A stretch of 64,000 bases of DNA. Source: M3007 sp046160625 (GTDB lineage Bacteria; Bacteroidota; Bacteroidia; Chitinophagales; Saprospiraceae). Shown in pieces: positions 1 to 8,846 of the stretch (its first letter is position 1; the number at the start of each line of letters is the position of its first letter). Below the pieces are notes generated by a model. That model did no database searches. It had not been told where the DNA came from and worked only from the letters and a program-made list of their open reading frames with translations. The translations under genes were made by a program, and so were the position numbers. The stretch is from the NCBI GenBank assembly GCA_046160625.1, contig JBJXGZ010000044.1, positions 1-64,000 on the forward strand. The letters are read 5' to 3'.

Positions 1-1
1 G

Positions 2-118
2 TACGCCCGTATACAAGGCTTCATCAGTACTTGTCGTAAGCATCAACTCAATGTTTTCAATGAACTTCGTGCTGTCTGCAGCACCGCTGATTTATATGTC
101 GCACCCTTTGGGTGCTAA
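2..118 (+). mobile_element. C-terminal tail of an IS66-like transposase (partial)
   Basis: An open frame enters from the left edge and ends at TAA 116-118, giving 38 residues. The stretch YARIQGFISTCRKHQLNVFN resembles the end of IS66-family transposases, which typically finish with a 'GxISTxRKxGxNVxxAL' stretch. Only the tail is in the window, so terminal inverted repeats and intactness cannot be judged. It stops 25 bp before the BatD-like gene and lies where the DUF58/MoxR genes of a bat operon would normally be. The family call is from motif memory. Confidence 0.55.
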
Positions 119-143
119 GTAGTTACGAAAAAAGAGCCAAAAA

Positions 144-1100
144 ATGAAGAGAATTGCCTCAAAGACAAAACGGCTATTCGCTTGGCAAAGCAACCGGACT
201 CCAACATCCCGAAAGTTCGGGATATTCTGCGCGCTCTTTTGTTTTTCGCTCCAGATCCACGCCCAGGGAGAACTACGCATTGACAGTAACCATGTGGAAA
301 CAGGCAATCCGTTCGTCATTTTATTCCGCATACCGCATGCGTCGGGCAAACCCGATTCCTTAAATTTTGATGTCTGGCGGGAATTCCTGCCTCTACAAAA
401 CATTGTGAATCAAACACAATGGCAAAGCGATGGCCAATATTATTACAAATCTGTCACGGCCCTATTCTTTGGCGAAGATTCAATCCAGCTCCAGCCAATG
501 CCCATCGTATTGCAAACAGGTGATACGGTTACTACAAATGCGCTTCAATTTGTGGTCAATGCCACTCCTTCGCCGGATGACTTGAACGACATGGCTCCCA
601 TCAAAGACATTCATCGGGAACCCACCCTATGGACTGATTACCTCCCTTGGGTATTCGGTGGCTTAGCCGCCTTGGCCTTGTTGGGTTTGTTGTTGTGGTT
701 GGCAAATCGAAAATCCAAAACCAGGATTCAAAGCCGGAATATCAAGACTCCTCCGCATGAACTTGCCTTAAAAAAATTGAATGTGCTTGTTCAAAAACAG
801 TTGATTGTCAATGGTTTTGTAAAGGAACATTACGTTGAATTGACCTTTATTCTTCGGGAATATTTGGAAAAAAGCTTTAGCATTCCAGCCCTTGAATCCA
901 CCACAGAGGAGACGATGAGACATTTGGAGGGCAGCGCGCTTCCGCAAGACTTGACCCAAGAGTTGCAACATCTACTGGAACAATCTGATCTGGCCAAATT
1001 TGCAAAAATAATCCCACCCGAATCCTTCCATGAGGAGGCATTAGAAAGCTCCCGAAAGATCATCCTCCAAACAACCACTGATCCACCAATCACCAATTAA
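144..1100 (+). CDS. BatD-like membrane protein of a bat operon
   Basis: A 318-residue protein with a long basic leader and a hydrophobic signal ending near HAQ (about residue 41). An extracytoplasmic beta-rich region follows (about 42-165), then one membrane segment (about 168-187, WVFGGLAALALLGLLLWLA) and a cytoplasmic helical tail with an FILREYLEKSF-like segment. In Bacteroidota a protein of this layout lies between the DUF58 gene and batA, and the stop codon here overlaps the next start (ATGA-type, 1097-1102), so coupling to batA is strong. The role of Bat proteins is unsettled; stress or periplasmic functions are proposed. The usual upstream DUF58 gene is absent, replaced by a transposase tail. 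Confidence 0.75.
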   Translation: MKRIASKTKRLFAWQSNRTPTSRKFGIFCALFCFSLQIHAQGELRIDSNHVETGNPFVILFRIPHASGKPDSLNFDVWREFLPLQNIVNQTQWQSDGQYYYKSVTALFFGEDSIQLQPMPIVLQTGDTVTTNALQFVVNATPSPDDLNDMAPIKDIHREPTLWTDYLPWVFGGLAALALLGLLLWLANRKSKTRIQSRNIKTPPHELALKKLNVLVQKQLIVNGFVKEHYVELTFILREYLEKSFSIPALESTTEETMRHLEGSALPQDLTQELQHLLEQSDLAKFAKIIPPESFHEEALESSRKIILQTTTDPPITN

Positions 1101-2074
1101 TGACCCTCGCCGATCCATTCTGGCTGTTGCTTTTCCTTCCCCTTGCCTGGCTCGTCTGGCGCAAGAAAGCAGGTATTTCCCTTAGAATGCCGCAACCGAA
1201 CAGCCCAACGGACGATCCCAGTTTACGTACAAAAATCCGAGCTAAACTTAGCTGGTTGCGTTGGCTTGCTTTGGCCCTGCTCGTGCTTGCGATGGTTCGG
1301 CCACAGCGCAAATGGGAGGAAGAAAAAATTAAAGCCGATGCGCTGGATATCGTTTTGAGCATGGATATTTCTCCTTCTATGCTCAGCAAAGATTTTGAAC
1401 CTGACCGACTTTCCGTGGCCAAGCGCGTAGCGGCAGATTTTGTAGCAAAACGACCACACGACCGCATAGGGCTTGTTGCATTCTCTGCTGAAGCCTTCAC
1501 ACAATGTCCCCTCACCACCGATCGGCGCGTGGTACAAACCTTTATCAACGAACTTGCAGTGGGCCGTCTCGAAGACGGCACCGCTATCGGAATGGGACTG
1601 GCTACAGCTGTTAATCGCCTGAAAGACAGCCCTTCGCGAAGTAAAATAGTAGTGCTGCTCACCGACGGGGAAAATAATGCAGGCTATATCGCACCACTTA
1701 AAGCGGCGGAGATTGCCCAAACCCTGGGCATTCGAGTTTATACGGTTGGGATTGGTACGGAAGGGGTAGTGATGTCGCCTGCTCAGCGAAACCCGGATGG
1801 CTCGTATTCGTTTGCGCAACGGTATATGAAATTCGACACGCAACTTTTGGAAGAAATCGCAGCAACTACTGGCGGCAAATTTTACCGGGCCTTTTCTGAG
1901 CGCGATCTGGAGGCGATTTATGCAGAAATTGACCGATTGGAAAAAACAAAAATCGAGGTCAGCACCGTGCGCCGCACCACGGACTATTTTCATTGGTTGA
2001 TTGGGGCGGCAGTAGTTTTGTTGTTGATAGAGGTTTTGGGGACTTGGGGGTTGATGCGGTCGGTGACACCCTAA
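1100..2074 (+). CDS. batA: BatA, VWA-domain membrane protein
   Basis: A 324-residue von Willebrand A domain protein. It has an N-terminal membrane segment, a second one near residue 55 (WLRWLALALLVLAMV), the VWA domain (about 85-285) and a C-terminal membrane segment (HWLIGAAVVLLLIEVLG). The metal-ion-dependent adhesion site is complete: DxSxS (MDISPSM), a threonine in the TQCPLTTDR region, and the LLTDGENN aspartate. This is the standard BatA architecture, with the domain facing the periplasm. The gene overlaps its upstream neighbour by 1 bp. batB, batC and the large batD do not follow; a convergent TPR gene occupies that place, so the operon looks cut on both sides. Confidence 0.9.
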   Translation: MTLADPFWLLLFLPLAWLVWRKKAGISLRMPQPNSPTDDPSLRTKIRAKLSWLRWLALALLVLAMVRPQRKWEEEKIKADALDIVLSMDISPSMLSKDFEPDRLSVAKRVAADFVAKRPHDRIGLVAFSAEAFTQCPLTTDRRVVQTFINELAVGRLEDGTAIGMGLATAVNRLKDSPSRSKIVVLLTDGENNAGYIAPLKAAEIAQTLGIRVYTVGIGTEGVVMSPAQRNPDGSYSFAQRYMKFDTQLLEEIAATTGGKFYRAFSERDLEAIYAEIDRLEKTKIEVSTVRRTTDYFHWLIGAAVVLLLIEVLGTWGLMRSVTP

Positions 2075-2083
2075 ATCAGTTAA

Positions 2084-2173
2084 AAGTAACAAGTTTCAAG
2101 TTAAAAGTAATAAGTCCCAAGCAGCATCATGGCCACTTGGAACTTATTACTTTTAACTTGAAACTTGTTACTT
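2084..2173. repeat. Long inverted repeat between convergent genes
   Basis: Arms 2084-2121 and 2136-2173 (38 nt) pair with one mismatch around a 14-nt loop. Each arm is built from repeats of an AAGTAA/AAGTTA-type word. It fills the whole gap between the batA stop and the stop of the convergent TPR gene, so it could end transcription from both sides. There is no strong GC stem typical of intrinsic terminators. Confidence 0.85.
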
Positions 2174-2174
2174 A

Positions 2175-3017
2175 TCAGCCCTTCGCCAACTTCTCGCATT
2201 CCGCCAGCAAAAACTCCGCCTTAGGCCGGAAACGGATATTCGGGTCGTTCTCCGAAAAAGAGCGTTGAAGGTATAGCTTCAGTTCCACGAGTGCTGCTGC
2301 ATACCGTTTGGCGTGGTAGAGACAATCGGCTTTGCGCAAACGTGCCAACCAATAAATGGGCTGTACTGCCAGTGAGCGCTCCATAGTATTCTGAAAATCC
2401 TGAATGGCACTATCCCACTCGTTTTTAAGCATGTTTATTTTGCCACGGCCATAAAAGGGCTCTGGATTGTGACCGTAAATGGCGATGCTTTTGCTGAAGT
2501 CGTAGAGGGCGTCGTTGTAGTTCTTGAGTTTGTAATTTACATATCCCCGGCGCTCGTAAGCCAGTGCGTTGTGAGCATATTTTTCGATGGAATTGGTCAG
2601 TGCTTCAGAAGCTTGCTCCATGCCGCCTTGTTGCACAAGTTCGCGCCCCCTCAAGTATTCAGATACAGAAACCTTGTCGGTCTTTGGCTCGATCAGATGT
2701 TGGTCAAGCACTTTACCGTTAGCCACCCACCAAGCGCCTACATTTCCTGCAAGTGCGAATTGCGCTACTTCGTAAAGCAGTGCGGTAGTGCTGCGCCAGC
2801 GCTTTTGAGTGCTCATCAGCGTTTGTTGCGGTACTGTGAGTGTATAGCCTTCTTCGCTGAAAACCTGTTCTGCCGTGAACAATACATCGGCCTTGAAATA
2901 GTTCTCCACACGGGTATTCCAGTGCTTCAATACCATATCATAGGTTCTTTGCGAACCAAATTCGAGACGGCCCCTGAAGACCACCTTTAGCTGTAATGCT
3001 TGCTGTTGTATTGTCAT
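2175..3017 (-). CDS. TPR-repeat protein
   Basis: A 280-residue soluble protein with no signal peptide. The N-terminal half (1-125) is not recognised. The C-terminal half holds about three to four tetratricopeptide repeats (about 128-270), with visible units such as ALAYERRGYVNYKLKNYNDA and PEPFYGRGKINMLKNEWDSA. TPR arrays are protein-binding scaffolds, and no partner is evident here. It converges on batA, with a 38-nt-arm hairpin between the stops. It is not obviously BatC, which is exported. Confidence 0.75.
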   Translation of the reverse strand: MTIQQQALQLKVVFRGRLEFGSQRTYDMVLKHWNTRVENYFKADVLFTAEQVFSEEGYTLTVPQQTLMSTQKRWRSTTALLYEVAQFALAGNVGAWWVANGKVLDQHLIEPKTDKVSVSEYLRGRELVQQGGMEQASEALTNSIEKYAHNALAYERRGYVNYKLKNYNDALYDFSKSIAIYGHNPEPFYGRGKINMLKNEWDSAIQDFQNTMERSLAVQPIYWLARLRKADCLYHAKRYAAALVELKLYLQRSFSENDPNIRFRPKAEFLLAECEKLAKG

Positions 3018-3738
3018 CCTGCTGCTAGTTTAAGTTTGAACGGTTTTCAATTGGCAGGGTACAATGATGTTCACAAAAACACTATGAACGTGTGCTTACG
3101 TTCCAAAAGAGCGCAAACAAATTCCATTTTCGACAGGACATACGCAATTGCCTTTTCTGTCGAAAAATAGGGACGATGCTAAGGACAACAACATTCTTAG
3201 GCTGTTGTTGACTACTAAAAACAAGAAATCGTTGAATGATGCCCTCTAAATGTGGTAGCCAGGATGAATGCGATTAAAATTCCAGACTACAAAAGGGTGC
3301 TTTCCCACACAGAAAAACAAAGGTTGCAATTTCTTCTTGGCTGTGCAAGCAAATAGGTTTATTTTTTTTCTACAAAACATTTTGTTTTATAGTGTTTTGG
3401 GCAATTTTATTCTTATTGGGCCATAGTTCGGTGTGGGTAACAAAATATAATAGGCGTTATGTTGTATTAAAAATCGAACGAGTCATCCCTAAATACGTCG
3501 CCGCATCACCCAACGCTTCCTCAATCCATAGCAATTGATTGTACTTCGTCATCAGGTCTGAGCGAGAAGCCGAGCCAGTTTTGATCTGGCCTTGCCTTAG
3601 ATGATACCATCCCATTGGCTACATTGGCCTTGCGCTTCGACCGCATCTGACCTATAGATGGATGACGTGTCAGCGCACGTCACCCATTCCATTGACAACA
3701 ATCATTCTGCCACTTTCTTATCTGTGCAATAAATTCGA
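3018..3738. other. Gene-poor region with an enolase remnant
   Basis: About 720 bp without an intact gene. The only recognisable content is the enolase C-terminal fragment (3457-3591, minus strand) and a 12-bp near-perfect hairpin at 3658-3669/3676-3687 (11 of 12 paired, loop TCAGCG). A T-rich run lies near 3358-3370. The stretch looks like decayed or rearranged DNA between two functional units. Confidence 0.6.
3457..3591 (-). pseudogene. eno: Enolase C-terminal fragment
   Basis: Read on the minus strand this gives 44 codons ending in TAA at 3457-3459, beginning GQIKTGSASRSDLMTKYNQL and continuing to a WIEEALGDAATYLG-type end. This matches the conserved C-terminus of bacterial enolase (GQIKTGSxxRSDRxxKYNQLLRIEExLG). 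Two conserved positions differ: SDR is SDL and LLRIEE is LLWIEE. Upstream of GQIKTG the homology stops abruptly, with a stop in frame near 3615. It is a detached piece, not a gene. A functional enolase gene is not in this window. Confidence 0.8.
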
Positions 3739-3746
3739 TACTTTTG
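3739..3746 (+). promoter_or_regulatory. Bacteroidota -7 box TACTTTTG
   Basis: TACTTTTG fits the Bacteroidota sigma -7 element TAnnTTTG. It lies about 37 bp before the ATG at 3783. This argues that the lipoprotein starts at 3783 rather than at an upstream in-frame start inside the box. No clear TTG is seen at the -33 spacing. Confidence 0.4.
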
Positions 3747-3782
3747 TTACGGCTCTCTATAAAAAACAAATCTCTATTCAAT

Positions 3783-4460
3783 ATGAAAAACAAAGTTTTC
3801 TTATTCCTACTGCCGACGCTGGCAGCCGTATGGCTAACAATGCCAAGTTGCCAGTTTACTTCCAAAGAACCCCAATATAAACCTGCTGCCGGGCGAGTCC
3901 TCGAATACGGCACGCTCACACCAATCGAGGGCGCTTCGGTGTCCCTTTATGATTGTGAAGGCGAGTTGCTGGGCAATTTTTCCTGTCATATCCTCGACTC
4001 AACCCTCAGCGATAGCGAGGGCCGATATGCCTTTTCCCAAACAGGCTTCCTGACCAATGCCCGTAAAGATGGCTACTTCACGGACCATACTACCGAAGCG
4101 CAAGTGCTGTTCGGCAGCGAAGACAAGACTGACATTATTCTGCCGCCTCATGCTTGGCTGAGGGTCACGATTCGGAATGAGAGCGGGGTGTATGGCTTTG
4201 GATCGTCCCAACTATTGGAGGAGAGATTAATTCAGGCTCAGGGTCAAGAACACACAGTGGTCAAACTTGTAAAGGGGAATGCCCTATACAATCTGATCTT
4301 CTTTATTTTATTAGATGATAATACTTCAACTACTGACATTTCAAATATTAAGGTATTAGACGAATCCGGCAATGAACTTCCTATTACTCAAGGAGTGTCG
4401 CTAAGTGTTTTTGCAAGCCCTATTGGACACGATACTACCAATCTTTTCATCACCTACTAA
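3783..4460 (+). CDS. Lipoprotein with carboxypeptidase-regulatory-like domain
   Basis: A 225-residue protein starting at ATG 3783 with a lipoprotein signal (LFLLPTLAAVWLTMPSC). The mature part begins with a beta-sandwich that looks like a CarboxypepD_reg/Cna-B fold: GRVLEYGTLTPIEGASVSLYD, then a 'D-S-E-G-R-Y-A-F' stretch and DGYFTDHTT. Such domains are common on Bacteroidota surface or periplasmic lipoproteins and have no catalytic role. It is followed 11 bp later by the large secreted protein and probably shares its transcript. Function unknown. Confidence 0.7.
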   Translation: MKNKVFLFLLPTLAAVWLTMPSCQFTSKEPQYKPAAGRVLEYGTLTPIEGASVSLYDCEGELLGNFSCHILDSTLSDSEGRYAFSQTGFLTNARKDGYFTDHTTEAQVLFGSEDKTDIILPPHAWLRVTIRNESGVYGFGSSQLLEERLIQAQGQEHTVVKLVKGNALYNLIFFILLDDNTSTTDISNIKVLDESGNELPITQGVSLSVFASPIGHDTTNLFITY

Positions 4461-4471
4461 ATTTTCCACGA

Positions 4472-7400
4472 ATGAAAAACCTTTTCTTTCTGGCCATGCT
4501 GCTCTGCATTGCCCATACCACCAATGCCCAATGCCCAAATGATCCGGGTACTGATGACGTGCGGGCGATACCCATCAGTATTAAAACCAGTCACCAGTAC
4601 TTCACAAACAATGGGGAAACCAATCTCATTTATGCAGCTAATTTAGAAGTCTGCAAGTCATGGGCACTGCACAACGAGGTGCATTTCTTGCCATTTTTGA
4701 ACCTTGAATCTTCAGACCATAATATCAGATTTAATTTTGGAGATGGAAGCCCCGAAGTAACCTTGGAGGATGGACAAATGGTGGAACACACCTACCCCGT
4801 GAATGCTACTGGAGTAAATGTGGACTATCAAATAAAAATAACGTGGACCAACCCGCCTCCTGATGGTGACTATTACAGCACCATTGATCAAGACCCTTTT
4901 ACTATCAAAGCAAGCACTTCCTTTAACAGCTCAGGCTACACCCCTCCCGACGAAACTTGGGAAATCAGCAGTTCCGCCACTTATTCCCCTCCTGTGCAAG
5001 GGGCTTTCCCACCCGGCAGCCAGTTCAACGGAAACGCATTGGGCGGTGCTCACGCCTATATCAAGTATGCTCCAGCCCATAACGGCAAACTGCTCAAGCC
5101 ATTGATTTTTGTTGACGGCATTGATTTCAACTCCAAAACGTACACTTACAATGGCGAGATTATCCGGCATGGCAGCACAGGCTGGGACGTATTGGTGATG
5201 GGCAATGATGCTTCTCAACCAAATCCTTATGATGTTGATGTCAATGGCAATACTGTCCCTTCAGAGTTCAGCTATTATCCGACGGCGTTCAACACGTTTA
5301 TGTCCGAACCTAACAACTATGACATCATCTTTCTCGATTTTGGCGAAGGCACCGATTGGATTCAAAAAAATGGGCTTGAGTTGGTGGAATTGATAAAACG
5401 GGTCAACGAGCGAAAAGCCCTTTATACAGTCAATGGGGAAACCGTATGCGACAATGCCGTGATCGGGGCCAGTATGGGCGGCCAAGTGGCCAAATGGGCT
5501 TTGTCATACATGGAAGAAAATAATCTCAACCACCAGTGCCATACCTATGTCTCCTTCGATTCGCCCCATAGAGGGGCAAACATCCCCTTTAGTATCCAAT
5601 CCTTTGCATATTTGGCACATTTGTCGGGATTGGATACCGATGATAACTGGGCGCGACTCAACGCACCAGCTGCTCGACAGATGCTCATTACATCTTTAGA
5701 GTCATCGTTTTCGGATGGCGGCTTTTCAGGTTTCGGTGATGTAGGCATTGGCCTTGAGCAATTTGACGCTTGTTACCTTGACCCATACCGAGGCAGCGTA
5801 CCAGTGACTTTCAATTTCCCAAATTCCTTGGCAATCCGGCAAGGTTTTGAATCCGAAATGAGCGTGTCGGGCTACCCTCAAATGACCCGAAACGTAGCCA
5901 TCAGCTGTGGTACCCACACGGGCGAAAAACTGCCCATTGCCAATGGGGAGCTGTGTTTTGCAGCCAATCGCTATCTTGACCTTACTGGCTATGCAAACAA
6001 CCATCTATGCGACCTGACAGGGGATGTTGCAGAAGTAAACATGGCCATTATTGGCGGGGCTTCCATCGGCATCAACGAAATGTTGGGGATCTGTGTCAAT
6101 TCGGGTGGTATAGACGGAGGATGCTTCAATGCGGATGTGCCTGCGGCTTCAAACTGTATCTTTAGAGGCTTTTTACCCAATATTATGGGCGAAATATCAG
6201 GGAACGAAGTTCCTCAAGGCCAGCTCCTTTTGACTGTAACTGATGTGGGTGTTTTGCCGGCGCTAGACAACGCACCAGGTTGCAAAAGGAATGACTTGAA
6301 CGCCTTGCGTTTTGAGTTGGAAGATCTTGGGTTTACCGTGTCCGCCAACCTTGGATATACTTCCTTCATGCCTACCCTTAGCTTGTTAGATATTCAATGG
6401 CCGATGGACGACGAGCATTTAATAATGCCCTTCGATCCAGATGATCCAGCATTTCTAGCACAAACCCCCTTTGACGCAGTTTTTGCTCCAGATGAAAATC
6501 TCCGCCATATCGAGCTTACGCCAGCTATGGTAAACTGGGTGATAGGGCAACTAACCCTCGGCCTTACAGCGGCACAATCGCTCAACCTCACCTCCGGCCA
6601 AACCTTCAACTACGGCAAGCGCAAAAACCGCGTACCCGATGTAACCATCAACAACGGTGCAAGCCTGGCCGTTAATTTAACCGGCAACATCAACTATATG
6701 ACCCCGCAAGACCCTGTGGCCGACAAGCCACACTTCGATGTCTACACGGGAGGCGGCTGCAATCAGGGTAAGACCGTCACGGTCAAGAACGGAGGCATCT
6801 TGCAAATCGGCGACCCCGGCAGTTCAAAGACTGGATTTTTCCATGCACTCGAACAGTCGGTTATCAGAGTGGAAAGTGGCGGCACATTGCGTATTTCCAA
6901 TGCTTCGACTTTACGCATATATCACGGTGCTACCCTCATCTTGGACGCTGGCGCAATTGTCCGCCTTGATTCACCAGGTTCAAGTATTACGATCAATGGC
7001 GATCTCGTCGTCAACGGCGACATCGTTTTTGGGGGCTTGGGTTATTTTCACTTTGCTGAAGGCAACCAACTCGTGTTCGGTCCTGGCTATAATACTTTTA
7101 ACCTAACCGGAGCGGGCAAGGACAAGCGCTTTGTATACCTCAGCGCAGATGTATTGATTGACAATGGCCATCGCCTCAACTGGCGTCTAGGATTGCTGGA
7201 AGCTGCCAACGGCACGCTCCTGCTCACTGACGGATCAGGGCTCGATTTCAACTTCATGACCCTTACAGGCGGTGATAATGGCAACCTGACAGTAATAGAG
7301 GCCACCGGGTCAGGCGCCGTCAAACTGCAAGGCTGCAAAGTGGAAAAGCTGGTTATGCCCATTTTTGGCACGGGTGGCTTTGGCTGTAGCATTATAGCCT

Positions 7401-8725
7401 GCGAGTTCTCTCAATATTTTGTAGGGGTTTTATGGGAAACCGGAGTTTTGGTGACGGTTACCGGATCCATCTTTGACGGTGGGAGCAACCCTGGTACGAG
7501 CGCGTTCCAAATGAAAGACGTGCCATTTATGTTGCTCTCTGACGACCAGTTCTTTGGCCATCTTGACCCCTCCATTGCTGGTATTGTCACGGACGGGGAT
7601 CTTAACCAGGGTATCCCAGCCGTCAACCTCGATAACATGGTAGCTTGTCTTGTAAAAGGTTGCTCTTTCACCAACAACAGCATCGGGATAAAGTCTGACA
7701 ACCCTGCTACGGCTACTACGGCAAATGTGTATGCTTACGGTGCTACCGGCTTCTATCACAATGAAGCTGGCATATACTTGGTGGGCGGCGTCACACAAGG
7801 TACCGTTTTGGCTGACTGCGTGACCTTCGACCAAAACCGAAACGGCATCCGGGGGCGCGACATCACTTTGATGATAGACTCTTGGAACTCTAATATTTTT
7901 GCGTTTGACTCCGACAGCCCCAACCATTTCATCCGTATGCCAGGCGGCGGTCCAGGCGCTACGGAGAGCCATGTTCGCATCTGCTACCAACTGAAAGCCG
8001 CCGGTGGTTCAAACTTGATGCGCAACAATTTCTGGGGAATCACGACTGGCGGAGTGCCTGTTGCCGATCCAATGCCGCTTGGTTTTCTGTTCCTGCTTGA
8101 TGCTGCTTGTACCACGAGTGTCGCCGCCCCCATGCTCCAGCCTATCGCATCTCGGAACACTTCTTGTCCATTGGATCAAAGGCCAGAGAGTTTTGCAACT
8201 CCCTTTTCCGGTTCAGAGTGTATGCTTTCAGTGGGAAGCGGAGGAACTACGGGCAACCCTATTCGAGTACACGAACAGTTTCACCTTGGTACGTTTTTGA
8301 TGAAATCTGACAGCGTGGAAGCGGGTATTGAAACGATGCGCCCTGTGGCTGCATTGTGGCAATCTGAAATGAGCGGCTATACCGCCAATTGCCAGCAGTA
8401 TATTCAGGTAGCCAAAGCTTTTGTGGACGCGAGCGACAACATGCTGCCCGAATTGCAGCGCCCAAGCGGCGAGCGCACAAAGGTTTCAACTCAGGGAAGC
8501 TTGATAATATCCCCTAACCCGGCGAACGGTTCTGCCATGGTGCATCTCTCGCCAGCAGTGCACCAGCTGCGGGTATGGGATGCTCAGGGTAATCTCTGTC
8601 AACAAGTCACTGCTTCCGATTCATATCGCTTGGAAACGGCGACTTGGCAGTCGGGTATCTACTTTGTTGAAACTGTAGCAGCCGACGGCAGCCGCAGGAG
8701 TGGGAAGTTGGTGATTCAGAGATAG
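4472..8725 (+). CDS. Large secreted hydrolase/beta-helix protein with T9SS sorting domain
   Basis: A 1417-residue exported protein. It has a signal peptide (1-19, cleaved at NAQ), a PKD-like region near 85-125 (NFGDGSPEVTL ... VEHTYPV), and then an alpha/beta-hydrolase-like domain. The hydrolase nucleophile elbow is GASMGGQ (Ser334), preceded by LIFVDGIDF and followed by SFDSPHRGANIPF. From about residue 700 there are repetitive strands (VRLDSPGSSITINGDLVVNG type) typical of right-handed beta-helices. The end, from about 1345 (LIISPNPANGSAMVHLSP ... GIYFVETV ... GKLVIQ), is a type A T9SS C-terminal sorting domain. PorU and PorV in the same window would process such a client. Substrate unknown; a lipase or esterase acting on the surface or outside is an inference. 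Confidence 0.85.
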   Translation: MKNLFFLAMLLCIAHTTNAQCPNDPGTDDVRAIPISIKTSHQYFTNNGETNLIYAANLEVCKSWALHNEVHFLPFLNLESSDHNIRFNFGDGSPEVTLEDGQMVEHTYPVNATGVNVDYQIKITWTNPPPDGDYYSTIDQDPFTIKASTSFNSSGYTPPDETWEISSSATYSPPVQGAFPPGSQFNGNALGGAHAYIKYAPAHNGKLLKPLIFVDGIDFNSKTYTYNGEIIRHGSTGWDVLVMGNDASQPNPYDVDVNGNTVPSEFSYYPTAFNTFMSEPNNYDIIFLDFGEGTDWIQKNGLELVELIKRVNERKALYTVNGETVCDNAVIGASMGGQVAKWALSYMEENNLNHQCHTYVSFDSPHRGANIPFSIQSFAYLAHLSGLDTDDNWARLNAPAARQMLITSLESSFSDGGFSGFGDVGIGLEQFDACYLDPYRGSVPVTFNFPNSLAIRQGFESEMSVSGYPQMTRNVAISCGTHTGEKLPIANGELCFAANRYLDLTGYANNHLCDLTGDVAEVNMAIIGGASIGINEMLGICVNSGGIDGGCFNADVPAASNCIFRGFLPNIMGEISGNEVPQGQLLLTVTDVGVLPALDNAPGCKRNDLNALRFELEDLGFTVSANLGYTSFMPTLSLLDIQWPMDDEHLIMPFDPDDPAFLAQTPFDAVFAPDENLRHIELTPAMVNWVIGQLTLGLTAAQSLNLTSGQTFNYGKRKNRVPDVTINNGASLAVNLTGNINYMTPQDPVADKPHFDVYTGGGCNQGKTVTVKNGGILQIGDPGSSKTGFFHALEQSVIRVESGGTLRISNASTLRIYHGATLILDAGAIVRLDSPGSSITINGDLVVNGDIVFGGLGYFHFAEGNQLVFGPGYNTFNLTGAGKDKRFVYLSADVLIDNGHRLNWRLGLLEAANGTLLLTDGSGLDFNFMTLTGGDNGNLTVIEATGSGAVKLQGCKVEKLVMPIFGTGGFGCSIIACEFSQYFVGVLWETGVLVTVTGSIFDGGSNPGTSAFQMKDVPFMLLSDDQFFGHLDPSIAGIVTDGDLNQGIPAVNLDNMVACLVKGCSFTNNSIGIKSDNPATATTANVYAYGATGFYHNEAGIYLVGGVTQGTVLADCVTFDQNRNGIRGRDITLMIDSWNSNIFAFDSDSPNHFIRMPGGGPGATESHVRICYQLKAAGGSNLMRNNFWGITTGGVPVADPMPLGFLFLLDAACTTSVAAPMLQPIASRNTSCPLDQRPESFATPFSGSECMLSVGSGGTTGNPIRVHEQFHLGTFLMKSDSVEAGIETMRPVAALWQSEMSGYTANCQQYIQVAKAFVDASDNMLPELQRPSGERTKVSTQGSLIISPNPANGSAMVHLSPAVHQLRVWDAQGNLCQQVTASDSYRLETATWQSGIYFVETVAADGSRRSGKLVIQR

Positions 8726-8776
8726 ATAATTTAACTCAAATCAAACAGGGAGCCGCCCAAATTTTATAAAAAAAGC

Positions 8777-8828
8777 AAAACCGCAAAATCACACCTATTG
8801 AAGGATAGGAGTGGTTTTGCGGTTTTTT
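8777..8828. terminator. Bidirectional hairpin terminator
   Basis: An inverted repeat with arms reading AAAACCGCAAAA and TTTTGCGGTTTT, extended inwards by a near-matching CACACCTAT/ATAGGAGTG segment. A T run follows on the plus strand and an A run precedes it. It lies between the stops of the secreted-protein gene and dnaN, which converge, and can serve both. Confidence 0.85.
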
Positions 8829-8846
8829 TTGTTAAGAGCGCCCCGA

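Noticed and set aside
1223..2092. 289-codon minus-strand frame opposite batA
   Set aside because: Overlaps a gene with a complete VWA metal site; composition and sequence are those of a shadow frame.
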